Positions 53,419-61,458 of a DNA stretch of 64,000 nucleotides are shown here, piece after piece; the stretch's first letter is position 1, and each line of letters starts with the position of its first letter. The notes beneath the pieces were generated by a model. That model worked only from the letters and a program-made list of their open reading frames with translations, made no database searches and was not told where the DNA came from. The stretch is from JAHEYF01 sp045805185 (lineage in GTDB: Bacteria > Bacteroidota > Bacteroidia > B-17B0 > Aurantibacillaceae), in contig JBJMLS010000300.1 in the NCBI GenBank assembly GCA_045805185.1, positions 11,063-75,062 of the forward strand, in the 5' to 3' direction. A program made the position numbers and the translations under genes.

Positions 53419-54147
53419 TTAACGACGGCTGCGTCCGCGTCCGCCATGAGAAGCTTCGCCACCCATGCGTGCAATTTCACGCTGCCTTCTTTCGCTCATC
53501 CCTGCGAAACCACGTCCGCCTGAACGACCTTGTGAACGGCCCTGTCCGGATGATGAACGATCAGAACGACCAGATCCCTGGCTGCGTCCGCGTGAAGAAC
53601 CTCTTCCTGATGACCTGCCCCAGCGAGCTTCAGCGCCTAAACGGCCTGCTTCTCTTGCCTCACGTGAATCCCACTCGTGCGCAGTTCCATACTCATGCGC
53701 AGCTACTCCGCCCATGTGAGCTATTTCGCGCTGCTCATCTTCATCCATTGAAGCAAAACCACGGCGCGAAGTACCTCCACGTGAAGACGAAGAAGAACGA
53801 CCTTCGTTTCCACCTTGAGAACGCTGTGAACGGCCACGTCCGCCATGTGAAGCTTCACCACCCATGCGTGCTATCTCTCTTTGCTCATCCCTGTCCATTG
53901 AAGCGAAACCCCGGCGCGATCTTCCTCCTCCCTGGTAATCATCATAATAATCATCATCTTCCTCATCTCCGTAATCTTCATACGAACCGCGGGTATCGTA
54001 ATCATCTTCGTCATCGTAATACCTGTCATCGTCTTCGTACTGATCCTCATCATAAGAAGATTCATACCTGTTGTTGTTACCCCTGTAGTTTTCGCGGGAA
54101 TAGCCGCCCCCTGAGCGGTTTCCGCCCCTGTTTGATCGTGTTGTCAT
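53419..54147 (-). CDS. KGG-type general-stress repeat protein with RG-rich linkers
   Basis: 242 residues from the ATG at 54147, chosen by match with the paralog at 52079. After MTTRSNRGGNRSGGG and an acidic Tyr/Asp/Glu part (about 25-75) come three KGG-type repeats: GFASMDRDEQREIARMGG, GFASMDEDEQREIAHMGG (followed by HEYGTAHEW DSREAREAGRLG) and GFAGMSERRQREIARMGG. The family motif KGG reads as MGG here. Ser/Arg/Gly-rich linkers separate them. KGG proteins are stress-induced in many bacteria and mostly disordered. It is the first gene of the cassette. Confidence 0.9.
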   Translation of the reverse strand: MTTRSNRGGNRSGGGYSRENYRGNNNRYESSYDEDQYEDDDRYYDDEDDYDTRGSYEDYGDEEDDDYYDDYQGGGRSRRGFASMDRDEQREIARMGGEASHGGRGRSQRSQGGNEGRSSSSSRGGTSRRGFASMDEDEQREIAHMGGVAAHEYGTAHEWDSREAREAGRLGAEARWGRSSGRGSSRGRSQGSGRSDRSSSGQGRSQGRSGGRGFAGMSERRQREIARMGGEASHGGRGRSRR

Positions 54148-54292
54148 ATATTTTTTGGTTTTAAAATTCGGGAGGGAGGTTTCCAAACTACATACCATTC
54201 CATTTTTTTCCTTGTAATCAGGCTTCTGGCACGATATGACATATCTTGCTAGTTACTCATTTCCACAGAGCGGGGAAGTACTTATACTTGCA

Positions 54293-54661
54293 TTATTTTT
54301 TTGCAAACAGGATCATGATCCACCAGATGAGAAACACCAATTGAACCGCTGAATCTACAATGTAAACAGCGGCAATTATTCCGCGTAAACTGTAATAGAG
54401 ATCAATGCCGGAAACAGCAAGAGCGGTGCTCACTGATAAAAGCGTTCCCACAGGAGAATTACCCGGCTTTAAATGAGCTGCCAGAAAAGACAAGCCGATA
54501 CAGAGAAAAAGAACACTGACAGTTTTAACCAGCCACAAATCGGTTTTAGGACCCGTAACTGCCATAAAGCTCGAAATATCCAGGAGCGCCCATAATCCGG
54601 TCAATAAAGTATAAGCTCCCTGTATAAGGAACAAGTACTTTTTTAAATGATCTTTTGTCAT
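54293..54661 (-). CDS. Small four-helix membrane protein
   Basis: 122 residues. Four hydrophobic helices: YLFLIQGAYTLLTGLWALL, LVKTVSVLFLCIGLSFLAA, PVGTLLSVSTALAVSGIDLY, and AVYIVDSAVQLVFLIWWIMI. Short charged loops lie between them. No family recognised. It is upstream of the KGG gene on the same strand (145 nt) and divergent from the DUF3606 gene. Confidence 0.7.
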   Translation of the reverse strand: MTKDHLKKYLFLIQGAYTLLTGLWALLDISSFMAVTGPKTDLWLVKTVSVLFLCIGLSFLAAHLKPGNSPVGTLLSVSTALAVSGIDLYYSLRGIIAAVYIVDSAVQLVFLIWWIMILFAKK

Positions 54662-54746
54662 ATTCTTTCCTGTTCAATTTCTGTTCCGCAGGAAAAAGAG
54701 CGCGGCATCGCTTTTGAATGCGGAAGCAAAATTAAAAAGAAGGCTA

Positions 54747-55061
54747 ATGAATAACACAAGAAATAAAATACACAGTCCAGAACTTTTAAAGATCAATATC
54801 CGGGATCAGGAAGAGCTGGATTACTGGATGAAGACATTTCAATGCACCAGAGAAGAATTATATGAAGCAGTAACGGCGGTTGGGCCATCTCCCGCTAAGG
54901 TTGAAAAATTCCTAACCGTCAATGAACAATACGAATTGGAATACTGGGCAAGAAAGTTGAACTGCAGTACGGAAAAATTAAAGCAGGCGGTAAACTATGC
55001 AGGTAATTCGCTCGATAAGATCGAAAAAGCATTACGCTCTGTTCAAACGGAATATGTTTAA
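54747..55061 (+). CDS. Protein made of two DUF3606 repeats
   Basis: Start at ATG 54747 (104 residues); an ATG at 54714 is possible. Two DUF3606 modules fill it: LKINIRDQEELDYWMKTFQC to AVGPSPAKVEKFL, and VNEQYELEYWARKLNC to AGNSLDKIEKAL. Single-module DUF3606 proteins are common and unknown in function. Here two copies are joined in one short chain. Its stop overlaps the ATG of the NYN gene, so both are coupled. Confidence 0.85.
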   Translation: MNNTRNKIHSPELLKINIRDQEELDYWMKTFQCTREELYEAVTAVGPSPAKVEKFLTVNEQYELEYWARKLNCSTEKLKQAVNYAGNSLDKIEKALRSVQTEYV

Positions 55062-55833
55062 ACGGTTCATGAGGAAACCCGTTTGCATTTATGTGGACAA
55101 TTCCAATATTTTTATAGGAGGCCGCAAGCTGGCAAAATTCCGCGATGAAGACCCGACCAGGTTCAGGATAGATTTTGCTAATTTTTTATTTCTCGTAACG
55201 CGCGGCACAATGGTCTTTGATGAGCTGGTGTGGGCGGGAAGCGGTGATGAAAATATGGAAGAGGTCTTTAACGGATTGCCGGAAGAAGGGGTGGATCTCC
55301 AATTGATCCCCCAGACAAGATACGGAGAAGCCGGAACTGTTGACCAGGCAATACAGCTTGCCATGTACAGGCGTTGCCGGAAATACAGGAGCAAGCCCGG
55401 GCTTATTGTATTGTGTACGGGAGACGGGAAAGGTTACGAAAAGGAAAAAGGCTTCCTTTACGATGTCAGGGGTTTTATCGAAGATGGCTGGAGCCTCGCA
55501 CTTTACAGTTGGGACTACATTTGCCACAGGCGTCTGAAACAATTTGCATTAAAGCATGGGCATTATTTCCCACTTGAAAAATACTATCAATTTATAACTT
55601 TTATAAAAGGACGAAGGAAAGCGAAATCTTTACTTCCATTACTCAGACATGACAAAAAACAGCATTCTTCCGCCCCAGCATACCGGCACGCACACAGGCG
55701 TTTCGAAAAACGTCCGCGCCGTCACCCGGCACCAGGCCATTATTCTGTTCAACAGCGCAAAACAAAGGCTGTTAGACATCAATCATTGGGACAAGCTTTG
55801 TGGAACCGGCAGCGCAGTTTTTCAATTAACTGA
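55054..55833 (+). CDS. NYN-domain (PIN-like) nuclease
   Basis: 259 residues from ATG 55054, overlapping the DUF3606 stop by 8 nt (ATG 55069 is an alternative). The NYN domain (about 8-180) has VCIYVDNSNIFIGGRKL with the acidic DNSN start, and LIVLCTGDGKGYE with the second acidic site. Family members are metal-dependent RNases. The last 60 residues are Arg/His/Lys-rich (RHAHRRFEKRPRRHP) and arise from a frame that overlaps the next gene for 185 nt. The long out-of-frame overlap is unusual for bacterial neighbours. Confidence 0.85.
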   Translation: MFKRFMRKPVCIYVDNSNIFIGGRKLAKFRDEDPTRFRIDFANFLFLVTRGTMVFDELVWAGSGDENMEEVFNGLPEEGVDLQLIPQTRYGEAGTVDQAIQLAMYRRCRKYRSKPGLIVLCTGDGKGYEKEKGFLYDVRGFIEDGWSLALYSWDYICHRRLKQFALKHGHYFPLEKYYQFITFIKGRRKAKSLLPLLRHDKKQHSSAPAYRHAHRRFEKRPRRHPAPGHYSVQQRKTKAVRHQSLGQALWNRQRSFSIN

Positions 55834-56269
55834 CGCGTCCGGGAAAGAATTAAATAATACCGCTCCAAGAGTTGGCGACCTGGTGCGCATTTCCCTGCCC
55901 GGTCCGGGCAATCCGGAGGGCGATGGGTATGACTGGGTACGAATAGAAGAATTTGAAAATAAACTTAATCAGCTAAAGGATGAAGAAATATTCGGGTTCA
56001 GGGTGAGGCCAACAGCGAATCCCCGGGGCCTGGAAAAAGAAAGCGCCCATTTTTATACAAAAACGGCCTCCAGTACTTTTCTAATCGTCCGCGTCGCCGA
56101 TAAAGTAACGGTAATGGAAAAAGGAAGGAACGAAAAAACAAATACGGAGAGCGGGTCGCTGATCACCAGGTTGAGGAATGCCGCGGTTGCGGTGGGTGCG
56201 CGACTCGGATTAGCAAGGCCGCAATGGAAGATGCTGATCAAAGGTGTGCTTTTCGGTCCGCCTGAATAA
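55649..56269 (+). CDS. Conserved-looking protein of unknown function, overlapping the NYN gene
   Basis: 206 residues from ATG 55649, in the frame one base ahead of the NYN gene. The folded part seems to begin at about residue 25 (VTRHQAIILFNSAKQRLLD), which lies inside the overlap, so the overlap cannot be removed by a later start. It continues with GDLVRISLPGPGNPEGDGYDW and ends KMLIKGVLFGPPE. No family recognised. It reads through to the next gene region 88 nt away. Confidence 0.75.
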   Translation: MTKNSILPPQHTGTHTGVSKNVRAVTRHQAIILFNSAKQRLLDINHWDKLCGTGSAVFQLTDASGKELNNTAPRVGDLVRISLPGPGNPEGDGYDWVRIEEFENKLNQLKDEEIFGFRVRPTANPRGLEKESAHFYTKTASSTFLIVRVADKVTVMEKGRNEKTNTESGSLITRLRNAAVAVGARLGLARPQWKMLIKGVLFGPPE

Positions 56270-56356
56270 TTCTTTTAAAAAAAGCTTGCATTAATTACAT
56301 CTGTTTTGATGCGGCATACATTTTGGATTTTTATTTTTTTAAAGCTCTGCTTAATT

Positions 56357-56839
56357 ATGCAAAAAGAAGAAACTGAACTTGATTTTAAAGATGACGTTGA
56401 TTTTACGACGCGCGCCGATAAATTTAAAAACACGGGCATTGTGCTGTTAACATTGGTGGTTCTATCAGGGCTCTCCGGTTTGTTGGGCTTTGGGATTTGG
56501 ACAAAGACTAAGGAAGGAAATGCTTCCTTTTCCTTCCAGTATGAAAAATTCATGCGTGCCAAAAGAGAAACACGCATGAAGGCATTTGTAGCCAATCCGA
56601 CAGATTCCCTCGTTCGCATCTTCATCAGCGGATCTTATTTTGAAAAAGCGCATATTGATAAAATAATTCCATCCCCTATGAAAATGACCAGTGCAGAAGG
56701 CGGCATTACCTTTACATTCGAAGCAAAGGGTCCGCTGGAAATTGTGTTCCTTGTAATGGCGGAAAAGATGGGAAAGCAGCACGCCCTTGTAAAAAGCGGA
56801 AGCACTGAATTTAGTATTAACCAGTTTATTTATCCCTGA
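56357..56839 (+). CDS. Single-helix membrane protein of unknown function
   Basis: 160 residues from ATG 56357; an earlier ATG at 56306 is possible. A charged start (MQKEETELDFKDDVDF) is followed by one membrane helix (NTGIVLLTLVVLSGLSGLLG) and an extracytoplasmic beta-rich domain (NPTDSLVRIFISGSYF, EGGITFTFEAKGPLEIVFLV). The DUF421 gene begins 5 nt after its stop. No family recognised. Confidence 0.7.
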   Translation: MQKEETELDFKDDVDFTTRADKFKNTGIVLLTLVVLSGLSGLLGFGIWTKTKEGNASFSFQYEKFMRAKRETRMKAFVANPTDSLVRIFISGSYFEKAHIDKIIPSPMKMTSAEGGITFTFEAKGPLEIVFLVMAEKMGKQHALVKSGSTEFSINQFIYP

Positions 56840-56844
56840 ACATT

Positions 56845-57288
56845 ATGGATTCTGTTTTAAGAGCCTTATTGGTTTATATTGTCCTGTTCATTATTCTCCG
56901 CCTCAGCGGCAAGAGAACATTGAATACGAATACGCCCTTCGGGCTGGTGCTTATCTTCCTGATCAGCTCATCCGTGGCTGATGTTCTTAAAGATGAGGAT
57001 AAGTCAATTACCAATGGCGTTGTTCTTGCCACTTCGCTGGTGCTTATTCACCTTGCTTTTGCAAGACTGAAGTGGAACAAGCGCAGTATGGAAAAAGTAA
57101 TTGAAGATGTTCCCACTCTCCTGGTAAAGAACGGTGAACTTTTGAAAGACCGGATGGAAAGATCACGTATTACAACAGAAGATATATTGTACGCCGGAAG
57201 AAAACAAAAATTGAAGCAGCTTCACCAGATCAAATACGCGATATTGGAAACGGACGGAAGCCTGTGCATTATTCCGAAGGAAGAATAG
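56845..57288 (+). CDS. DUF421 (YetF-like) membrane protein
   Basis: 147 residues. Two to three N-terminal helices (LRALLVYIVLFIILRLSG, GLVLIFLISSSVADVL, VVLATSLVLIHLAFA) precede the YetF domain (about 75-147), with PTLLVKNGELLKDRMERSRI and LETDGSLCIIPKE. Function is not established. It probably forms an operon with the small membrane protein in front (5 nt). Confidence 0.9.
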   Translation: MDSVLRALLVYIVLFIILRLSGKRTLNTNTPFGLVLIFLISSSVADVLKDEDKSITNGVVLATSLVLIHLAFARLKWNKRSMEKVIEDVPTLLVKNGELLKDRMERSRITTEDILYAGRKQKLKQLHQIKYAILETDGSLCIIPKEE

Positions 57289-57295
57289 AACAAGA

Positions 57296-57679
57296 TCATT
57301 TGGACTTTTTCTTTGAATAGGCTCCCTGCCTGACGGATTTTCGTTCGGGTAATTCATTACGCATTTCCTTTAATTCCTTTGCGAGGGCCTCTACAGCTTT
57401 GGCAAGGCTTTCCACATCCGATTTGCTGGCAAAACCATAAGGATTTTCATGCTCCTTCCAGGAAGGAAGCTTCGTCCGGTCCTCAAACAATTCTATGATA
57501 TGAATTTCAAGCGCTTTTGCAATCTGCAGGATCCTGCTCAATGGAGCGTCTGTTTCACCACGTTCAATTTTAGCATAAGCACCTGCAGTAATTCCCAGAT
57601 CATGCGCTACATTTTCCTGGGTCATTCCTTTCGATGACCTGATCCGCCGGATCCGTTCTCCTATTTTCTTATTCTCCAC
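57296..57679 (-). CDS. XRE-family helix-turn-helix regulator with helical C-terminus
   Basis: 127 residues. The HTH (about 5-65) reads IGERIRRIRSSKGMTQENVA, LGITAGAYAKIERGETDAPL, ILQIAKALEI. A helical tail (about 85-115) with VESLAKAVEALAKELKEM follows. No ligand domain. It is convergent with the DUF421 gene (7 nt apart) and divergent from the small gene at 57952. Confidence 0.88.
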   Translation of the reverse strand: MENKKIGERIRRIRSSKGMTQENVAHDLGITAGAYAKIERGETDAPLSRILQIAKALEIHIIELFEDRTKLPSWKEHENPYGFASKSDVESLAKAVEALAKELKEMRNELPERKSVRQGAYSKKKSK

Positions 57680-57933
57680 TCCGCTAATTTCCTAATACTC
57701 ACGCTCATGTATTGTCATTTAAATAAGGTATTTTGTCGTATTAAGACAATTACGTATAATTATAGCTTATTCTGGTCCGGTTTCGTTGCGGCATTCAAAT
57801 ACCGGGGGAAAAGAATAAAGAAGAACGATAATTGTATTGATCAATTCATGATGCGACATATTTTTCATAAAGTGAAGCTGAAAACCGTGCACTTATACAA
57901 TTCCATCACGTGATACTATCCAAACAAAAACCT

Positions 57934-57941
57934 TATATTTG
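57934..57941 (+). promoter_or_regulatory. TATATTTG promoter box
   Basis: Exact TAnnTTTG match, 10 nt before the ATG at 57952. It supports that start over earlier ATGs of the same frame. Confidence 0.5.
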
Positions 57942-57951
57942 TAATAACATC

Positions 57952-58164
57952 ATGAAAGCAATAGAACCCCTCAATACGCAATACCAGAGTTCTGATACTA
58001 TTACGAATACTGAGTGGCTCGTATTCTCTTTTACTGAGGACCTGGATACTATACGCTTTGATATTGTCAGCACAACTATGACCCAGACAAAGGATATGGC
58101 TTACTTCGCGGGATTCGATCCTTCTTTTTATTTCTATACCGAATCCGGTGATGTAAAAATGTGA
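57952..58164 (+). CDS. 70-residue protein of unknown function
   Basis: MKAIEPLNTQ from ATG 57952, right behind a promoter box. It is soluble and beta-rich by eye (WLVFSFTEDLDTIRFDIVS, DPSFYFYTESGDV). No family recognised. Nothing else is convincing in the 270 nt upstream. Confidence 0.5.
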   Translation: MKAIEPLNTQYQSSDTITNTEWLVFSFTEDLDTIRFDIVSTTMTQTKDMAYFAGFDPSFYFYTESGDVKM

Positions 58165-58232
58165 TCCGGAGTTTTACAATTCCCATTTAATGTAAATTTC
58201 CGACAGGCATTTTCACCCGGCACGCGTTTTAT

Positions 58233-58240
58233 TACCTTTG
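58233..58240 (+). promoter_or_regulatory. TACCTTTG promoter box, probably leaderless
   Basis: Exact TAnnTTTG match ending 3 nt before the ATG at 58244, the same layout as at 14509 and 37836. Confidence 0.55.
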
Positions 58241-58243
58241 TTC

Positions 58244-59440
58244 ATGCTCTCCCGCACTTTTGCCTTATACAAAATTTCGTTTACCGGACTTTCTTCCCAA
58301 ACCTGGCTGCTTTCCATTATCATGCTCATTAACCGCAGCGGCACCATGGTTGTTCCGTTCATGACGCTTTACCTTACCAGCAAAACGATGGGCCGCAGCC
58401 TGGGTGAAGCGGGAACTGTAATGGGGATCTTTGGCTTTGGAGCTGTAGTGGGGGCTTATTTCGGAGGAAAGATCTCGGACAGGATCGGCTTTCACAAAGT
58501 GCAGCTTATCACGCTTTTTTCCGGAGGGATCATGTTCATCGTTCTTGGCCAGATAAAATCATATCCGCTGATCTGTCTCTGTACCTTCTTACTGAGCCTT
58601 GTAAATGAAGCTTTCCGTCCGGCCAATTCTTCCGCAATTGCGTTTTACAGCAAACCGGAAAACAGAACGCGCTCTTATTCGCTTAACCGGCTTGCAATTA
58701 ATTTTGGCTGGGCGGTAGGCGGAACTATCGGCGGCTTAATTGCCTCTTTTAATTACGAATTGCTTTTTTGGGTAGACGGCGCTACGAATATCTGCGCGGC
58801 CATTCTACTGTTCTATTTTCTGAAGCCTTCAAGAGTTCCCATGCCCAGGCATGCTAAAGAAACTGAAGCGCCGCCAAAGCAATCCGCTTACAGGGACAAA
58901 ACTTACCTCAGCTTTATCTTTCTCGTATTTCTGTTTGCCTTTTGCTTTTTTCAATTGTTCACCACTATACCGAAGTATTTCAGGGACGGCCTGCACCTCA
59001 GTGAACAATACATTGGAATACTGATGGCCGTGAATGGACTGATCATCGTTATTTTTGAGATGGTACTGGTGTATTCGCTCGAAGGGAAAAAAAAGAACCT
59101 TTCCTACATTACTACAGGCACGCTTGTTTGCGCCGCCTCTTACTTATGCCTTCTGCTACCCGGTAATCCCTATGTGATCACATTACTGATGATCGTGCTC
59201 ATTTCCGCCGGTGAGATCGCTGCCATGCCCTTTATGAATACGTTCTGGACATCACGTTCCAATGCTGAGAACTTTGGCCAGTACGCTGCATTGTATACCA
59301 TTGCCTGGGGAGGGGCGCAATCGCTGGGGCCCTTAATTTGCGCTCAGCTGGCCGAATACAGCTTCAGCGGTCTCTTTATATTGCTTGGGGGAATACTTAC
59401 ACTTGCCGCGCTTGGGTTTTACCGGCTGAATAAAAAATAA
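58244..59440 (+). CDS. Major facilitator superfamily transporter
   Basis: 398 residues from ATG 58244, supported by the promoter box. About ten to twelve hydrophobic helices; the loop after helix 2 has the MFS motif GGKISDRIGFHKVQ. A short cytoplasmic linker (RHAKETEAPPKQSAYRDK) separates the halves. The family exports or imports small molecules by proton gradient; the closest groups include drug-efflux MFS proteins, but the substrate is unknown. Confidence 0.9.
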   Translation: MLSRTFALYKISFTGLSSQTWLLSIIMLINRSGTMVVPFMTLYLTSKTMGRSLGEAGTVMGIFGFGAVVGAYFGGKISDRIGFHKVQLITLFSGGIMFIVLGQIKSYPLICLCTFLLSLVNEAFRPANSSAIAFYSKPENRTRSYSLNRLAINFGWAVGGTIGGLIASFNYELLFWVDGATNICAAILLFYFLKPSRVPMPRHAKETEAPPKQSAYRDKTYLSFIFLVFLFAFCFFQLFTTIPKYFRDGLHLSEQYIGILMAVNGLIIVIFEMVLVYSLEGKKKNLSYITTGTLVCAASYLCLLLPGNPYVITLLMIVLISAGEIAAMPFMNTFWTSRSNAENFGQYAALYTIAWGGAQSLGPLICAQLAEYSFSGLFILLGGILTLAALGFYRLNKK

Positions 59441-59480
59441 ACAGCGTTTCCGCCGCGACCAACAAGTGTCCTGAAAAAGA

Positions 59481-59527
59481 AAACCGTGCAAGCCGCTACA
59501 CAGCGCGTGTAGGAATTTGCACGGTTT
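59481..59527. terminator. Long hairpin between convergent genes
   Basis: AAACCGTGCAA (59481-59491) pairs with TTGCACGGTTT, and CTACAC with GTGTAG inside it, giving a two-part stem. It lies between the MFS stop and the end of the next minus-strand gene. Confidence 0.75.
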
Positions 59528-59542
59528 AACAGGGAGCAAGGC

Positions 59543-59830
59543 TCAGTTCGATCTTACGGGAACAGCCTTTTCTTTGTTCTTACGTTTCTTGACTCTTTTC
59601 CCAAGGGTCTTTTTATGGATACGCTTAGCGGCAGCTCTATCCGCTTTTCGTTCCTGCTTTTTTAAATTACGCTCTTCGTGACGCTTTACACGCATTTCCC
59701 TGCGTAACTCGCGTTTTCCACTATGCGTTTTATTATCGGCAAGCACTTTCGTATCGCCAGGCTTTTGAGCCAAACCCTCCAGGCAAAAGAGAACAACAAA
59801 CAAAATAATGTATGTGATGATCTTTTTCAT
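59543..59830 (-). CDS. Small secreted Lys/Arg-rich protein
   Basis: 95 residues from the ATG at 59830, chosen for the signal peptide (MKKIITYIILFVVLFCLEGLAQ). The mature part is one charged, mostly basic stretch (GKRELRREMRVKRHEERN, KKQERKADRAAAKRIHKK). It should be exported and bind anionic surfaces or nucleic acid; that is inference from charge. No family recognised. Confidence 0.65.
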   Translation of the reverse strand: MKKIITYIILFVVLFCLEGLAQKPGDTKVLADNKTHSGKRELRREMRVKRHEERNLKKQERKADRAAAKRIHKKTLGKRVKKRKNKEKAVPVRSN

Positions 59831-59998
59831 GCCTTGACTTTTTTCAAGTTCCGAGCCAGAATTAAACAAGTGAAGGTGCACCGGGATCCTGTAAATCAGC
59901 CGAACGGATCGCAGGAGTATTTAAAGGATAATATTATGTAAGCCTTCAGGTCCTGTCTTCACTTATTAAATTTCTACCTTAGCCGTAATCTACAAAAG

Positions 59999-60406
59999 AT
60001 GGGAACAGGCACGGAATACATTTATATGCTGGAAGAAGATCCGGATGACCGGATTATTACAAGCGAAACCTTGAATGAACTTGGCATTGGAATTCCTTTT
60101 TTTTATTTCAGCGATCCGGATGAGCTGATCTCTTCGCTCCATTCAGGCAAGCGCCCTTCTCTTATTCTTCTCGATTATCAGTCCGCTACTTCACCCGGAC
60201 TGGAATTACTGAAGACCCTGAAATCATCCGGCTCATTCAATGACATTCCCGTTGTAGTGCTTGGCGAGCTTTCATTGCGGCCCATGATCAGGGAATGCTA
60301 CAGCCTTGGCGCGAATTCGTATATCACTAAGCCTTCCGATATACAACAGATCCAGCTTAAGATCAAAACATTTATTGAGTATTGGTTCACTGTTGCTGAG
60401 ATCTGA
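59999..60406 (+). CDS. Stand-alone response-regulator receiver protein
   Basis: 135 residues, a receiver domain only. The acidic pocket (EEDPDDR), the phosphoacceptor strand LILLDYQSATS (Asp) and the Lys region NSYITKPSDI are present. The switch Ser/Thr after the fourth strand (usual VVVLTS/A) reads VVVLGE, so it is Gly here. That may change how phosphorylation is sensed. A TACCTTAG box lies 16 nt before the start. No kinase is adjacent. Confidence 0.85.
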   Translation: MGTGTEYIYMLEEDPDDRIITSETLNELGIGIPFFYFSDPDELISSLHSGKRPSLILLDYQSATSPGLELLKTLKSSGSFNDIPVVVLGELSLRPMIRECYSLGANSYITKPSDIQQIQLKIKTFIEYWFTVAEI

Positions 60407-60553
60407 GAACTCTTTTACATTCTCCTTTTAGCACGCGCCATTTCATAGTGTGTTGACATTGCTTGTTAAAATCTGTAAACTACCCCTTTCCCTTCCGGCC
60501 TATTTAAAATCCCTTAGCGACGAATACCTGATGCAGTGCGGTTTCGGCAACCG

Positions 60554-60561
60554 TAACTTTG
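60554..60561 (+). promoter_or_regulatory. TAACTTTG promoter box
   Basis: Exact TAnnTTTG match, 50 nt before the ATG at 60612. No good TTTG box was found upstream. Confidence 0.4.
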
Positions 60562-60611
60562 GTTCAGGATTTTAAATAATGAAAAAATCAGTTCACATAA
60601 AACCAAAAACA

Positions 60612-61349
60612 ATGAAAACTAAAATGAAATTCGGAGCCCTTCTCGCTATCTCTTCCGTTTTGTCTTTCGGAAAGATAAGCGCACAGGTGACCGATACCGT
60701 GCAAAGAGAAACAGTGGTTGTACAACCAGTTGTTCGTGATGAGAATCCCCCTCTCCGGGTACTTGAGCTTGGAGCGCGCTACATGCCTACATTTACTTCG
60801 CTTGGATTAACCAATGCCAATGGCGAAGTGGTAAGAGGAGATGTAACCATGAGCCATGGAGTTGGCGGAGTATTGGGAATTAATTTTTCACGCCACGTTG
60901 GTATACAAGGTGAAGTAATTTACAACCAGGTAATGCAGAAATACAGGGATCAAAGCCTCGACAGGCAGATAAATGTTAATTACCTGAACATTCCCGTAAT
61001 GCTTTCGCTTAATACCAACAAAAGACTACCTGTTAACCTGAACGTTGTAGCGGGTCCGCAATTCAGTATTAATGTCGGATCAACAATAAAAACAAACGGA
61101 GGAAGGGGACAGGATAACGTACAGGCAACTGTGGCGGCAAAACCCGGAGATGTTGGACTTGCTTATGGTGCAGGACTTGAGTTTGCATTGAACAGATCAC
61201 ACAATATCCGTCTCGACTTCGGTTACAGGGGCATGTACGGATTGTTTGACCTTGGCGCGACCAAAGCGTCATCGGACACCTATATCATTACTGCTAAAGG
61301 CTCAAGAAGATCACACGCTGGTTACGCGGGACTAACATTTTGTTTCTGA
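60612..61349 (+). CDS. Outer-membrane beta-barrel protein
   Basis: Start chosen at ATG 60612 because ATAAAACCAAAAAC precedes it and a signal peptide (KFGALLAISSVLSFGKISAQ) follows; ATG 60579 would add 11 polar residues. 245 residues. The body shows alternating barrel strands (VLELGARYMPTFTSL, VLGINFSRHVGIQGEVIY, VNYLNIPVMLSL, FALNRSHNIRLDFGY) and ends HAGYAGLTFCF with the terminal Phe typical of outer-membrane proteins. PorT/OmpW-like barrels are of this size. Role unknown. Confidence 0.85.
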   Translation: MKTKMKFGALLAISSVLSFGKISAQVTDTVQRETVVVQPVVRDENPPLRVLELGARYMPTFTSLGLTNANGEVVRGDVTMSHGVGGVLGINFSRHVGIQGEVIYNQVMQKYRDQSLDRQINVNYLNIPVMLSLNTNKRLPVNLNVVAGPQFSINVGSTIKTNGGRGQDNVQATVAAKPGDVGLAYGAGLEFALNRSHNIRLDFGYRGMYGLFDLGATKASSDTYIITAKGSRRSHAGYAGLTFCF

Positions 61350-61390
61350 TACTGACACTATCAGTTTCCCGCAATAGACTATATAACCAA

Positions 61391-61424
61391 GGCATTCCGG
61401 TTTAACCGGGATGTCTTTTTTTTT
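61391..61424 (+). terminator. Terminator after the barrel gene
   Basis: CATTCCGGT pairs with ACCGGGATG (one T-G pair) around TTA, followed by TCTTTTTTTTT. Confidence 0.9.
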
Positions 61425-61458
61425 GTCGCGAAGATGAGGATATCCTATTAATCTGAAC

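Noticed and set aside
52000..54150. The low-complexity genes as tandem-repeat artefacts.
   Set aside because: The codons vary within the repeats, both frames keep proper starts, matched N-termini and stops, and a terminator follows one of them.
57707..57913. A 68-residue open frame.
   Set aside because: No domain or start signal; it lies in an AT-rich promoter region between the HTH gene and the small gene at 57952.
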